In this document: one piece after another, positions 35,885 to 44,898 of the stretch
Position numbering within the stretch: position 1 is the first letter of the stretch
Layout of the letters: each line of letters begins with the position of its first letter
Assembly (NCBI GenBank): GCA_027533395.1
Contig: JAPZUF010000017.1
Location: forward strand, 19,869-83,868
Direction of reading: 5' to 3'
Origin: Cyclobacteriaceae bacterium
Lineage (GTDB): Bacteria; Bacteroidota; Bacteroidia; Cytophagales; Cyclobacteriaceae
DNA length: 64,000 nucleotides
Position numbers and translations under genes: made by a program
Notes under the pieces: model-generated
Databases searched by the model: none
What the model saw: only the letters and a program-made list of their open reading frames with translations
What the model was told of the DNA's origin: nothing

Positions 35885-37114
35885 ATGAAGCAATATAATC
35901 AAGTAACACTGAGCAATGGAATTCGTGTTGTGCATCAGCAACTCAGTCATACCAATATCATTCATTGTGGTATTTTTTTAGGGATAGGAAGCAGAGACGA
36001 AACTTATCAAAACCAAGGTATTGCCCATTTTTGGGAACACATGGCTTTTAAAGGAACGAAGAAGAGAACATCTTTAGATATATTAACAGCGCTCGATGCC
36101 GTTGGAGGAGAGTTGAACGCTTATACCGATAAAGAAAAAATCGTTTTCTTCTCATCAGTTCGTTTGCCCTATTTTAAAAGAGCTGTGGATTTGTTATCCG
36201 ACATTGCTTTTCATTCAGAACTGCCGGCAAAAGAATTAAACAAAGAAAAAAGTGTGATTTTGGAAGAGATGTCGATGTATGAAGACAATCCCGAAGATTC
36301 TTTACAAGATGAATTTGAGAAAATTATTTTCGGTTCGCATCCTATGGGCATGAATATTTTAGGAAGAAGAGAAACCGTAAGCCAATTTCAACGAAAAGAT
36401 TTTTTTAACTTCTTCGAAAGTAATTTACAGGCAGATAAAATTGTTTTCAGTTGTGTTGGCAATATTTCATTCGCAGAAGTAGAAAAAATTTGCAAGCAAT
36501 ACTTAGGTAAAATCAAGTTTAAAAATAAAGTAACAACAAAACGCATTCAACCTACAACTTTTATTGCCCAACAAAATTTGCTCAAACCCATTAAACAATC
36601 TAAAGTTGCTTTAGGTGGTGAGGCATTTTCCTTGCAGAATCAAGAGCGAGTACCCTTCTTTATGCTAACTAATTTATTAGGCGGGCCAGGTATGAATTCT
36701 CGACTTAACCTAAGCATTCGAGAAAAACACGGATATGTATATGCTATCGATGCACATTTTATTCCTTATTCTGATTGTGGTATGTTCGCCATCTTTTTTG
36801 GCACAGAACCCAAACAAGTTAAAAAATGCATGAAGCTTGTGCACCAGGAATTAGAAAAATTAATGGATAAACCTATGCTTCGTTCGGAGTTAACTTCATT
36901 AAAAGAACAAATCAAAGGCCAGATGGCCTTATCCGAAGAGAATAATTTAAATGTAATGATGATGATGGGAAGAAGTCTTTTAGACTATAACCGTGTGCCA
37001 TCGCTTGCAGATGTGTTTAAAAAAATTGATGCCGTTACACCTAAACAATTACAACAAGTAGCGCAGCAAGTTTTTCAACCTGAAAAAATTTCTACTTTAA
37101 TCATGCATCCATAA
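35885..37114 (+). CDS. M16 family zinc peptidase (insulinase/PqqL-like)
   Basis: 409 residues from MKQYNQVTLSNGIRVVHQQL. The inverted zinc motif HxxEH is present as HFWEHMAFKGTKKR, and the third ligand Glu is expected in NKEKSVILEEMSMYEDNPED, so this is an active M16B-type subunit. The C-terminal half (LLGGPGMNSRLNLSIREKHG) is the non-catalytic lobe that contributes the arginine/tyrosine of the closed chamber. No signal peptide, so it is cytoplasmic. It probably degrades short peptides. An O-methyltransferase gene follows 1 bp later. Confidence 0.92.
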   Translation: MKQYNQVTLSNGIRVVHQQLSHTNIIHCGIFLGIGSRDETYQNQGIAHFWEHMAFKGTKKRTSLDILTALDAVGGELNAYTDKEKIVFFSSVRLPYFKRAVDLLSDIAFHSELPAKELNKEKSVILEEMSMYEDNPEDSLQDEFEKIIFGSHPMGMNILGRRETVSQFQRKDFFNFFESNLQADKIVFSCVGNISFAEVEKICKQYLGKIKFKNKVTTKRIQPTTFIAQQNLLKPIKQSKVALGGEAFSLQNQERVPFFMLTNLLGGPGMNSRLNLSIREKHGYVYAIDAHFIPYSDCGMFAIFFGTEPKQVKKCMKLVHQELEKLMDKPMLRSELTSLKEQIKGQMALSEENNLNVMMMMGRSLLDYNRVPSLADVFKKIDAVTPKQLQQVAQQVFQPEKISTLIMHP

Positions 37115-37115
37115 A

Positions 37116-37757
37116 ATGGATACGTTTATCACCCATCCTGCCATTCAACAATATGCTGAAGCATACACGAGTGAACCCAATCTGCTGTTACAACAAATAG
37201 AGCGCGATACACATGCAAATGTTTTATTGCCACGCATGCTATCAGGTAAACTGCAAGGTCGGTGGTTAGCAGGTATCAGTTGCATGCTGCAACCTAATCG
37301 CATTTTAGAAATTGGCACTTTTACTGGTTATGCGACATTATGTTTAGCAGAAGGTTTAACTGATGATGGTGTGATAACAACAATCGATATCAATGAAGAA
37401 TTAGAAAACCGGGTTCGTAAACATTTTAGTCAATCCACCTTACATCATAAAATTGATTATCGCATTGGAGACGCCAAACAAATCATTCCTACTTTACAAG
37501 AAACTTTTGATTTGGTTTTTATTGATGCCGATAAAAAAAACAATAACACTTATTTCGATTTAGTATTCGATAAAGTAAGAAGCGGTGGATGGATTTTAGT
37601 TGATAATGTATTATGGAGCGGAAAAGTAGTACAAATTCAGACTGATAAAGATACTGCATCTATAACAGCATTTAATGAAAGGATGAAAGAAGATAAAAGA
37701 ATTAATACCTTGCTTTTACCTATACGAGATGGCATTATGATGATACAAAAAAAGTAA
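37116..37757 (+). CDS. SAM-dependent O-methyltransferase, catechol/caffeoyl-CoA type
   Basis: 213 residues. The family-3 O-methyltransferase motifs are clear: ILEIGTFTGYATLCLAEGL, ITTIDINEELENRVRKHF, DLVFIDADKKNNNTYFDLV and GWILVDNVLWSGKV, with Asp/Asp/Asn metal ligands. It methylates hydroxyls of catechol-like small molecules in a divalent-metal-dependent way; the natural substrate is unknown. It is coupled to the M16 peptidase gene upstream and the lytic transglycosylase gene 9 bp downstream. Confidence 0.9.
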   Translation: MDTFITHPAIQQYAEAYTSEPNLLLQQIERDTHANVLLPRMLSGKLQGRWLAGISCMLQPNRILEIGTFTGYATLCLAEGLTDDGVITTIDINEELENRVRKHFSQSTLHHKIDYRIGDAKQIIPTLQETFDLVFIDADKKNNNTYFDLVFDKVRSGGWILVDNVLWSGKVVQIQTDKDTASITAFNERMKEDKRINTLLLPIRDGIMMIQKK

Positions 37758-37766
37758 ATTTACAAC

Positions 37767-39521
37767 ATGCTTAAACGAGCTTTTATTTTTTGCTTCTATT
37801 GCTTGTGTTGGCAACTTAAGGCGCAACCATTAGCAGTTCCTGAAGTTCCTCACAAAATGAATTTTGCCGGCATCACGCTAACCATTCGAGATGATGCACG
37901 TAGAGAAATACAAAAAGATGTAGATGCGTTAATGCAATCTCCTAAACATTATCAAATCAAAGTTGAACGCGCTAAAGCTTATTTTCCTATTATCGAAAAA
38001 ATATTTGCAGAAGAAAAATTACCTGATGATTTTAAATACCTTGTTTTACAAGAAAGTGCTTTGATTGGCAATGCAGTTTCTGTATCCAACGCAGTAGGTT
38101 TTTGGCAATTCAAAGATTTTACAGCTAAAGAAGTAGGCATGCGTGTTGATGATTTAATCGATGAAAGAATGAACATCGTTTCAGCCACCCGAGGAGCTGC
38201 ACGTTATATCAAAAAAAATAATTATCAATTCAATAATTGGATTTACGCCTTGCAATCCTACCAAATGGGAGCGGGAGGCGTGTTGCGTTCCGTTCCTGAT
38301 GTTGAAAGCGGAGCGCGCCACATGACAATTACTTCACAAACCTATTGGTATGTCAAAAAATTTCTGGCACACAAAGTTGCTTTCGAAGTTGCCATGCAAA
38401 ACCAATCAACTTCATCCTTAAAAATTACGGAAGTTTCCGGAATTGAACTTGAAAAAATTATATCGCAGACCAGTTTATCCGAGGAAAAATTACGGTCATT
38501 GAATCTTTGGATCAGAAAAAACTATATACCCGATGATAAAACATATGCATTAATACTGCCTAATCAAGTAGCTGACAATAGTCTCATCAGTGATGCTCCT
38601 AAAGTTTTAACAAAACAAAACAGTAAGCCAACAGTTCCAATTGTTGGTCAAACAAGTTTACATGGCTTAGCAGTTACTTATTCACAAAGTAATGAGACCT
38701 TGCAAGCAATAGCACAAAGAAACAACGTATCTCTTCCTTCTTTTATGCGATACAATGATTTACATGGTTTTGAAAAAGTGATGCCTAACATCCCCTACTA
38801 TTTGCAACCAAAAAATAAAAGTTCAAATAAATCAACTGTAAGCGCAAGAGCAGGACAAGACTTATGGCAAATCAGTCAGCAAGAAGGTATTCGATTAAAA
38901 ACCTTAAAAAAACTCAATAGAAAAAAAACACTGACACTTGAAGCAGGAGAAGTTGTTTGGTTATCTGGAAAGAAACCTAAAGTAGCAGAACAACCATCAA
39001 AACAATGGCAAGCAAGCGAGTTTATCAAAGACATACCGGAAACCGATCAAAATTATTTTAATTGGGAAATCTTAATCCCAACGGAGAGCGGAAATAAACT
39101 GCAAGTGGAAACTGTCCCGATTCAAATTCAAGATATTCAACCCAACGTACAGAAAAGCAAAGCGATTGTTCCACAAACTATTCCTATGGATGGTAAACAT
39201 GAAGTTCGTGCCGGAGAAACTTTATATAGCATCAGTAAACAATATGGAATATCAGCCGAAGAAATCATTAACATCAATCAATTAAAAAACAACGCAATAC
39301 AACCCGGGCAAATACTAATTTTGATCAAACCAAATGCAGAAAAAGATTTGCAAAAGTCAAACAACCTTAACACTATTTGGCATGAAGTAAAAACAGGTGA
39401 GACACTTTATAGTGTGGCGCGGCAATACGGTGTTACCATAAAAGAATTATGTGACTGGAACGGTAAAAAAGACTTTGAAATTAAACCGGGTGAAAAGCTA
39501 AGAATAGAAAAAGTAGAATGA
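37767..39521 (+). CDS. MltD-like lytic transglycosylase with LysM repeats
   Basis: 584 residues with a signal peptide (MLKRAFIFCFYCLCWQLKAQ). The SLT domain (about 65-215) has the catalytic Glu in LVLQESALIGNAVSVSNAVG followed by FWQFKDFTAKEVG, and AARYIKKNN. Four LysM modules follow: two degenerate (about 295-340 and 352-395) and two good ones near the end (HEVRAGETLYSISKQYGIS, HEVKTGETLYSVARQYGVT). It cleaves peptidoglycan strands in the periplasm to 1,6-anhydro products during wall growth or turnover. Confidence 0.92.
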   Translation: MLKRAFIFCFYCLCWQLKAQPLAVPEVPHKMNFAGITLTIRDDARREIQKDVDALMQSPKHYQIKVERAKAYFPIIEKIFAEEKLPDDFKYLVLQESALIGNAVSVSNAVGFWQFKDFTAKEVGMRVDDLIDERMNIVSATRGAARYIKKNNYQFNNWIYALQSYQMGAGGVLRSVPDVESGARHMTITSQTYWYVKKFLAHKVAFEVAMQNQSTSSLKITEVSGIELEKIISQTSLSEEKLRSLNLWIRKNYIPDDKTYALILPNQVADNSLISDAPKVLTKQNSKPTVPIVGQTSLHGLAVTYSQSNETLQAIAQRNNVSLPSFMRYNDLHGFEKVMPNIPYYLQPKNKSSNKSTVSARAGQDLWQISQQEGIRLKTLKKLNRKKTLTLEAGEVVWLSGKKPKVAEQPSKQWQASEFIKDIPETDQNYFNWEILIPTESGNKLQVETVPIQIQDIQPNVQKSKAIVPQTIPMDGKHEVRAGETLYSISKQYGISAEEIININQLKNNAIQPGQILILIKPNAEKDLQKSNNLNTIWHEVKTGETLYSVARQYGVTIKELCDWNGKKDFEIKPGEKLRIEKVE

Positions 39522-39652
39522 TAAAAAAAAGCTTAGAAATAAGTTTTTCAATCAAATTCAAGAAAATAGATATTCCGAATTAGCTGAAAATAGGTATTTT
39601 TACGCTTGATTTAAACGGAAATCGCCAAAAGCGAAGTTAAGAGGACGATTTA

Positions 39653-40066
39653 ATGCAAACTGCAACAAAGGCAATTGATTTAGTAATGTTGGTGGACGAC
39701 AACGACACCGATAATTTCATTAGCAAAAGAATTATTGAAATAACCAAGTTTGCCAATCGGGTTGAGGTTAAAAGCTCGGGCAAGTCAGCTTTAGATTATT
39801 TACGTGAAAATCAAACGATTGCAGAGAATCTTCCGAGTTTAATTTTCCTCGACATTAATATGCCAATTGTTGATGGTTTTGTTTTCTTGTATGAATTCGA
39901 AAAATTTAATGAATTGGTAAGAAATAAGTGCAAGGTTATCATCCTTTCAAGCTCTGATAACAAGCGCGACATCGATAAAATCGTGAATAATAATCACGTT
40001 ATTAAATTTATCACTAAGCCTCTTACTGAAGTGGCTTTAGATGAAATCAGATTGAACAACATCTGA
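39653..40066 (+). CDS. Single-domain response regulator (receiver only)
   Basis: 137 residues consisting of a receiver domain alone. It has LVDDNDTDNFISKRI with the acidic pair, the phosphoacceptor Asp in LIFLDINMPIVDGF, the Ser switch in VIILSSSDNKRD and the Lys in FITKPL. There is no output domain, so it acts by protein contact, like CheY or phosphorelay intermediates. No kinase gene is adjacent. Confidence 0.9.
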   Translation: MQTATKAIDLVMLVDDNDTDNFISKRIIEITKFANRVEVKSSGKSALDYLRENQTIAENLPSLIFLDINMPIVDGFVFLYEFEKFNELVRNKCKVIILSSSDNKRDIDKIVNNNHVIKFITKPLTEVALDEIRLNNI

Positions 40067-40071
40067 TTATT

Positions 40072-40090
40072 GGGGATTCTTCCCTTTTTT
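40072..40090 (+). terminator. Weak terminator after the receiver gene
   Basis: GGGGA TTC TTCCC followed by a T-run. The stem is only five pairs, one of them G-T. Confidence 0.4.
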
Positions 40091-40116
40091 TCCTTATTTC
40101 AATAAAAAATTACTTT

Positions 40117-41037
40117 ATGAAAACCTCCAACCCATTGGCTTGGCTTATTGGTCTTTGCCTAATTACTGCTATACACACACATGCACAAGTTGTAAAAGTA
40201 GACTCAACTGCTAACTGGAAAAAGAAATTCAACTTCGGCTTTAATTTTAATCAAGCAGCTTTTTCATCTAACTGGAAAGCGGGTGGCGTTAACTCAATCG
40301 GACTAAATGCCCTACTTAATTATAAAGCGGCATACAAAAAAGATAAAATCTCTTGGGACAATGAATTCGATTTAATTTATGGATATGTAAACAACGATGG
40401 TCAAGGCTTTAGAAAAACATTAGACAGAATTTTCATTGATTCTAAATTTGGTTACCAGATCAGTAATAAAGTCAATCTGTTTTCCTCCTTAAATTTCATC
40501 TCTCAATTTACCGAAGGTTTTAAATACGAGAAAGATGCTGCTGGTGTAGAACAAAGTGCATTGATAAGTGATTTATTTGCACCTGCGTTTATCACCTCCG
40601 CCTGGGGTATCGAATATAAACCAGTGAGTTATTTTAACATGCGCGTTTCTCCCTTTGCGCCACGTATTACCATTGTAAACGACCCAACCCGATTTACCAA
40701 AACAGTAGGCCCAACACCTTATGGTGTAGATTCAACGAGCACCACACGTTTCGAATGGTTGGCCTTTCAGTTAACAGCAGATTTCAATAAAGAAATTGCT
40801 AAAAACATGACTTTGAAAATGCGTTATCTACTATTTGCCAACTACGAAACACTCGAAGCTAAAACCATCGATCACCGATTCGATTTGTTATTAACAGCAA
40901 AAGTAAACAGATTTATAAATGTTAACGTTGGAGGTATACTCTTATACGACTTTGACCAAGACAGTGGCGTGCAATACAGCCAGCTCTTTAATTTAGGTTT
41001 TGCTTATACTTTCCAGAACTATCAGGAGAAAAAATAA
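40117..41037 (+). CDS. DUF3078 family outer-membrane protein
   Basis: 306 residues with a signal peptide (MKTSNPLAWLIGLCLITAIHTHAQ). The mature part has the DUF3078 pattern: WKKKFNFGFNFNQAAFSSNW, KAGGVNSIGLNALLNYKA and WDNEFDLIYGYVNNDGQ. It continues with alternating beta strands and ends FNLGFAYTFQNYQ, as in small outer-membrane barrels. Common in Bacteroidota, function unknown. Confidence 0.85.
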   Translation: MKTSNPLAWLIGLCLITAIHTHAQVVKVDSTANWKKKFNFGFNFNQAAFSSNWKAGGVNSIGLNALLNYKAAYKKDKISWDNEFDLIYGYVNNDGQGFRKTLDRIFIDSKFGYQISNKVNLFSSLNFISQFTEGFKYEKDAAGVEQSALISDLFAPAFITSAWGIEYKPVSYFNMRVSPFAPRITIVNDPTRFTKTVGPTPYGVDSTSTTRFEWLAFQLTADFNKEIAKNMTLKMRYLLFANYETLEAKTIDHRFDLLLTAKVNRFINVNVGGILLYDFDQDSGVQYSQLFNLGFAYTFQNYQEKK

Positions 41038-41055
41038 ATTAATCTTATCAACACA

Positions 41056-42600
41056 ATGAGTAAACAAGCTTTTGTAGAAAAAATCAATCAGTCGTATACA
41101 TTAAAGGGTGCTTCTATTCACTTAGGCAGCGGTGTCTTTCAAGGCGAAATTATGGCAGATGCAAAAGTTCATCTTCCATTAAAAATGATGAACCGCCACG
41201 GATTGGTTACAGGAGCAACCGGTTCTGGTAAAACCAGGACACTACAAGTGTTAGCCGAACAACTATCGAATGCAGGTGTACCCGTTTTTATACCCGATAA
41301 GAAAGGTGATTTATCGGGCATGGCGAAAGAAGGCGAAGGCAATGAAAAGATAAACGAAAGAGTAAATGCATTAGGCGTTTCCTTTCAACCTACTGCATTT
41401 CCAATTGAGTTTTATTCATTGAGTGGTAAAAATGGAGCACAAATGCGTGCCACCATTACAGAGTTTGGCCCGGTATTGCTCAGTAAAATTTTAGAATTGA
41501 ATGATACACAAAGCGGTGTTTTAAATATTCTCTTCAAATATGCTGACGATAAAAATCTGCCAATGGTAGATTTTAACGATCTGAAAAAAGTACTCAACTA
41601 CCTAAGCGAAGGCGCAGGAGCAGCTGAGATTAAAGCCGATTATGGAAAAATTTCTTCTGCCACAGCCAGCACAATCTTAAGAAAAATTGTTTCATTAGAA
41701 CAACAAGGCATCGATCAACTTTTTGGAGAAACCTCTTTCGATATTCAAGATTTATTTGAGAAAGTAGATGGTAAAGGAGTTATCTCCATGCTCAACGTTT
41801 CGGATATACAATCTCAACCTGCTATTTTTTCTACTTTTATGCTTTCGTTGTTGGCTGAATTGTATCAGCAGTTACCCGAAGCAGGAGATTTAGATAAACC
41901 TAAACTCGTTTTCTTTTTAGACGAGGCACACTTGCTTTTTAAAGATGCACCAAAAGCTTTTTTAGATCAGATTGATCAGATCATCAGATTAATTCGCTCG
42001 AAGGGAGTTGGTATTTTCTTTTGTTCACAACTCACACAAGATATACCCGCAAATGTACTTTCTCAATTGGGTAATCGCGTTCACCATGTTATCCGGGCTT
42101 TTACTCCTAACGATACCAAAGCCTTGCGCGAAACAATCAAGACTTTTCCAAAATCAGATTTCTATGATATGGAACAGCAGTTTACGCAATTAGGCACTGG
42201 GCAAGCTTTCATTACAGTTTTAAATGAAAAAGGAATACCAACGGAAACAGTGGTGACACATTTAGTACCACCAACATCGTATATGGGGCCGTTAGAAGAA
42301 TCTAATTATCAACAAATGCTTGCGCAAAGCGATCTTTACAAAAAGTATAAAGAAAGAATCGACCCGCAAAGTGCTTTCGAAATATTGAATGAAAGAATGG
42401 CTGCAGCAGAAGTTAAAGAAACAGAAAAGAAAATTGAAACAACTCAAACAAAAACAAGCACTCGCAAAGAGAAATCAACTTTTGAAGAAGTAATGGCCTC
42501 GCCTGTAGCCAAACAAGTGGGAAGAGAATTAGTACGCGGTGTTTTTGGTATGTTGTTCGGCACAAGCACGAGGCGAAGTTCCAGAAGATCATTATTTTAA
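41056..42600 (+). CDS. HerA-like ATPase, DUF853/YjgR family
   Basis: 514 residues, cytoplasmic. P-loop GATGSGKTRTLQVLAEQL (about 55-72), IPDKKGDLSGMAKEGEG, Walker B KLVFFLDEAHLLFKDAP and the motif FCSQLTQDIPANVLSQLGNRVHH, typical of DUF853. The C-terminus (EKKIETTQTKTSTRKEKSTF) is a charged linker followed by VAKQVGRELVRGVFGMLFGTS, which also ends E. coli YjgR-like proteins. HerA relatives move DNA together with the nuclease NurA, but no nurA is present here and the role of YjgR is unknown. Confidence 0.9.
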   Translation: MSKQAFVEKINQSYTLKGASIHLGSGVFQGEIMADAKVHLPLKMMNRHGLVTGATGSGKTRTLQVLAEQLSNAGVPVFIPDKKGDLSGMAKEGEGNEKINERVNALGVSFQPTAFPIEFYSLSGKNGAQMRATITEFGPVLLSKILELNDTQSGVLNILFKYADDKNLPMVDFNDLKKVLNYLSEGAGAAEIKADYGKISSATASTILRKIVSLEQQGIDQLFGETSFDIQDLFEKVDGKGVISMLNVSDIQSQPAIFSTFMLSLLAELYQQLPEAGDLDKPKLVFFLDEAHLLFKDAPKAFLDQIDQIIRLIRSKGVGIFFCSQLTQDIPANVLSQLGNRVHHVIRAFTPNDTKALRETIKTFPKSDFYDMEQQFTQLGTGQAFITVLNEKGIPTETVVTHLVPPTSYMGPLEESNYQQMLAQSDLYKKYKERIDPQSAFEILNERMAAAEVKETEKKIETTQTKTSTRKEKSTFEEVMASPVAKQVGRELVRGVFGMLFGTSTRRSSRRSLF

Positions 42601-42609
42601 AAAAAGCAT

Positions 42610-42873
42610 ATGGGAATATTTGATTTCTTAAAAAAAATGTGGGAATGGGAACCACAACCTGTCAGAAGAAAATATAATGGAAATGACAGCGGTTCAAGCT
42701 CTAGCGACCATTCTACAAATAGTAGCAATTCTGAAGATACAAATAGTGATGCTGATAGCTTTCGTGGGCAAGGTGGAGATTTTGATGGTGCCAGAACTTC
42801 TGATAGTTGGGGTGATACATCAGATGGTGGAGACAGTGGTGGTGATGGTGGTGGTGGTGATGGTGGCGATTAA
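42610..42873 (+). CDS. Small protein with Ser/Asp/Gly-rich tail
   Basis: 87 residues, 9 bp after the HerA-like gene. MGIFDFLKKMWEWEPQPV is a short amphipathic start, then a low-complexity acidic tail of S, D, N and G ending GGDSGGDGGGGDGGD. No signal peptide. The order and spacing suggest it is translated with the ATPase gene; a role cannot be given. The coding nature is likely but not certain given the low complexity. Confidence 0.6.
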   Translation: MGIFDFLKKMWEWEPQPVRRKYNGNDSGSSSSDHSTNSSNSEDTNSDADSFRGQGGDFDGARTSDSWGDTSDGGDSGGDGGGGDGGD

Positions 42874-42932
42874 ATAAAACGCAACTATTTTAAAACGAAT
42901 TCGTTTGGCTTTTATAAAATTGCTACCAAACG

Positions 42933-43550
42933 ATGAGGCTCCTCCATAAACTATTCTTGATTATTTTTTCTGTTTTGATACTCATTTCATGTGAGGACAG
43001 AGAAAATGAAGCTGATATCAAGATACCAAAAAACATAAAATCAAAAATAAACTTAGATTTTTCTGTTCAGCTTGGTGACCCCTACCCGATTGCTTTAGAC
43101 TTAAATGAAGACAATATAGTTGACTACAGTTTGTTTCTGGAATTAACTGCTAATAGCAGTGGCGATCATTTGTATGCTGGCATTAACCCCATTGGAGCCC
43201 ATCAAATTATTTCCTCACCGGAAGATGATGATCAATTTCTAAATATGGGTTTTGTTCAAGGTTTTGGAAATAATAGAAAAATCCATTCACAAACTGACAC
43301 GGGTTTCGAGTGGACCGGTAACTTCTCTACTTTAGTTATTCGACACAAGAGTAACAATCAAGCAGATTGGCACGAAGGAAACTGGAAAAACAATCAACTG
43401 AATTACGCACCTATCAGACTATTCATAAATAACGCTTACTTATATGGTTGGATAGGTATTCGCTTTGATATTGAAACAGAAAGGTTGTATGTTTCATCTT
43501 TTGCTTATAATCAAAATCTGAATCAGGAGATTTTAGCAGGAGAAAGATAA
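42933..43550 (+). CDS. Putative lipoprotein
   Basis: 205 residues. The signal peptide ends in a lipobox (IFSVLILISC, Cys20), so it should be lipid-anchored and, with EDRENEAD after the Cys, possibly surface-exposed in Bacteroidota. The mature part is beta-rich with no recognised family (DLNEDNIVDYSLFLELTANS, LYGWIGIRFDIETERLYV). DLNEDNIVDY looks like a calcium-type or VCBS-like acidic loop. Confidence 0.75.
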   Translation: MRLLHKLFLIIFSVLILISCEDRENEADIKIPKNIKSKINLDFSVQLGDPYPIALDLNEDNIVDYSLFLELTANSSGDHLYAGINPIGAHQIISSPEDDDQFLNMGFVQGFGNNRKIHSQTDTGFEWTGNFSTLVIRHKSNNQADWHEGNWKNNQLNYAPIRLFINNAYLYGWIGIRFDIETERLYVSSFAYNQNLNQEILAGER

Positions 43551-43551
43551 A

Positions 43552-44196
43552 TTATCTAATCTTGAAAGTACTTTTTATAGTTGATACAATGGTAGTGGCT
43601 AAAACTGCACCTGTTGTTGCTAAGAAAATATCTTTTTGTGCATCCCAAATATCGCCTTGTGTACCTAAGTAGGCTGAGCCTTGTGCTGGAAAAAATACAT
43701 CAGCTACACCCCACTCTATTAATTCATAAAAACCTGAAACGGATAATGTGATTTCAATGGGCAATAGCCAAGCCACCCATACCGGAAATTTAAGCCAACT
43801 TAAAAACATTTCGCGCATAGGATACGCTAACAAAAACCCAAAGCTAAAATGTACAATTCTGTCGTAATGGTTGCGATCCCAACCGAACGCATCTTTTAGC
43901 CAATAACCTAATGGATTTTCTGCATAGGTGTACATTGAACCGTAAATGTGCAAACACAAATACAGACAAATAAGCAAATAACTTAAATCGCTAAACTGGT
44001 ACTTTCTAAAAGTAAAAAGTAGAAAACCAATAAATAGAAAGACAAGGGCGTTTTCTAAAAACCAATTACTGTAGTCCGGAGTTCCTATAAATGTGTAAGC
44101 CCAAAGCGATGTAAATAGTAGTATATAAGAAATCAACCACACATTTTTCTTTATTGGTGTACGGTGTTGGTCTATAGCTAAGGTAAAAGAGCGCAT
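43552..44196 (-). CDS. DUF2238 (YjdF-like) membrane protein
   Basis: 214 residues with about six membrane helices. Family motifs: LHIYGSMYTYAENPLGYWLK, WDRNHYDRIVHFSFGFLLAY, SGFYELIEWGVADVFFP and AYLGTQGDIWDAQKDI. Histidine, Asp and Glu residues lie within or beside helices, as in a metal-binding or enzymatic membrane core, but no function is known. It ends 1 bp from the convergent lipoprotein gene. Confidence 0.85.
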   Translation of the reverse strand: MRSFTLAIDQHRTPIKKNVWLISYILLFTSLWAYTFIGTPDYSNWFLENALVFLFIGFLLFTFRKYQFSDLSYLLICLYLCLHIYGSMYTYAENPLGYWLKDAFGWDRNHYDRIVHFSFGFLLAYPMREMFLSWLKFPVWVAWLLPIEITLSVSGFYELIEWGVADVFFPAQGSAYLGTQGDIWDAQKDIFLATTGAVLATTIVSTIKSTFKIR

Positions 44197-44262
44197 TTTT
44201 AATATTGGTTTACAGATTAATGTTACACCAATATTTTTGTTAAATCAAATACCTGAACAGAT

Positions 44263-44898
44263 TTAATAATCCGGATCAAGGCCCAGTTTATCTTTTAATT
44301 CGGCAATGGCAGGATTTTTATCGATCAGAAAAGCGAGCTTATCTTTATTGGTGTATACCATTTTTTTCTCATCGGGTAGACGTAACTCGCCAATAACGTT
44401 TATGCTATAATTTTGCAAACTCTCTCTTAAATGAGTAATTAAGTCTGAGCGAAACTCATTGAGCATGGTTTCTTGCACAGGATTAGACAAAGAAATAGTT
44501 ATCTGATTTCCATTCTTTTCAAATGGCTGGCTTAACAAAAAATAATCTACCTGATGTTGCTTTCTTTTATCAGCAAAAATTTGCCAAGCGTTTTGCAATT
44601 GTTCTTCTGTGTATGGCTTATCGACTTTTGTTTCTTGTGCTTGGTGCGTTTGTGTTTCTTGTTTGCTCTCAACTTTTAGTAAGTCGTTAAGTTTAGGTGT
44701 TTTAGGAGCTGTTTTAAAACGTGTTTTTTCTGCGAAGTCTGGCTTTAAGGATTGTTGGTTGTTCGTTGTTGGTTGTTCGTTGTTGGTTGTTGGACGGTCG
44801 TTATCGGCTGTTTGTTTTTCGTTATTAGCTGAACGATTATCAGAATTGATTTCAGTTGTTGTATTAGAAATTGATGACTTGGTTGTTAGGCCATCACT
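44263..44898 (-). CDS. dnaX: C-terminal (tau-specific) part of DnaX, in the -1 frame
   Basis: An open frame of about 210 residues with no start of its own at the 5' end. It begins at the A10 run of the upstream dnaX frame and reads SDGLTTKSSISNTTTEIN..., a long N/T/Q/K-rich linker, then a conserved C-terminal domain (LQNAWQIFADKRKQHQVDYF ... ELKDKLGLDPDY) typical of Bacteroidota DnaX. A -1 shift, or one extra A in the mRNA, joins it to the ATPase part to make full-length tau (about 580 residues). An internal ATG at 44598 is only a methionine in the domain (or Gln-Asn context) and is not taken as a gene start. Confidence 0.8.
   Translation of the reverse strand, partial: SDGLTTKSSISNTTTEINSDNRSANNEKQTADNDRPTTNNEQPTTNNQQSLKPDFAEKTRFKTAPKTPKLNDLLKVESKQETQTHQAQETKVDKPYTEEQLQNAWQIFADKRKQHQVDYFLLSQPFEKNGNQITISLSNPVQETMLNEFRSDLITHLRESLQNYSINVIGELRLPDEKKMVYTNKDKLAFLIDKNPAIAELKDKLGLDPDY
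44754..44792. repeat. 14-bp tandem repeat in the dnaX linker
   Basis: About 2.8 copies of GTTGGTTGTTCGTT in tandem. They encode the Asn/Thr-rich linker between the ATPase and C-terminal parts of DnaX. Since 14 is not a multiple of three, a change in copy number would break the frame. Confidence 0.75.

Noticed and set aside
41056..42600. HerA-type ATPase as part of an anti-phage defence system
   Set aside because: It matches the housekeeping DUF853/YjgR group and has no nuclease, SIR2 or other defence partner nearby.
44201..44235. Inverted repeat AATATTGGT/ACCAATATT after dnaX as a terminator
   Set aside because: The T-run is on the plus strand, while dnaX is transcribed on the minus strand; 17-base loop. 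It may still be a weak structure.
44263..44598. Independent 111-residue gene downstream of dnaX
   Set aside because: The frame is open upstream to the A10 run of dnaX and encodes the linker and C-terminal domain of DnaX; the ATG is internal.
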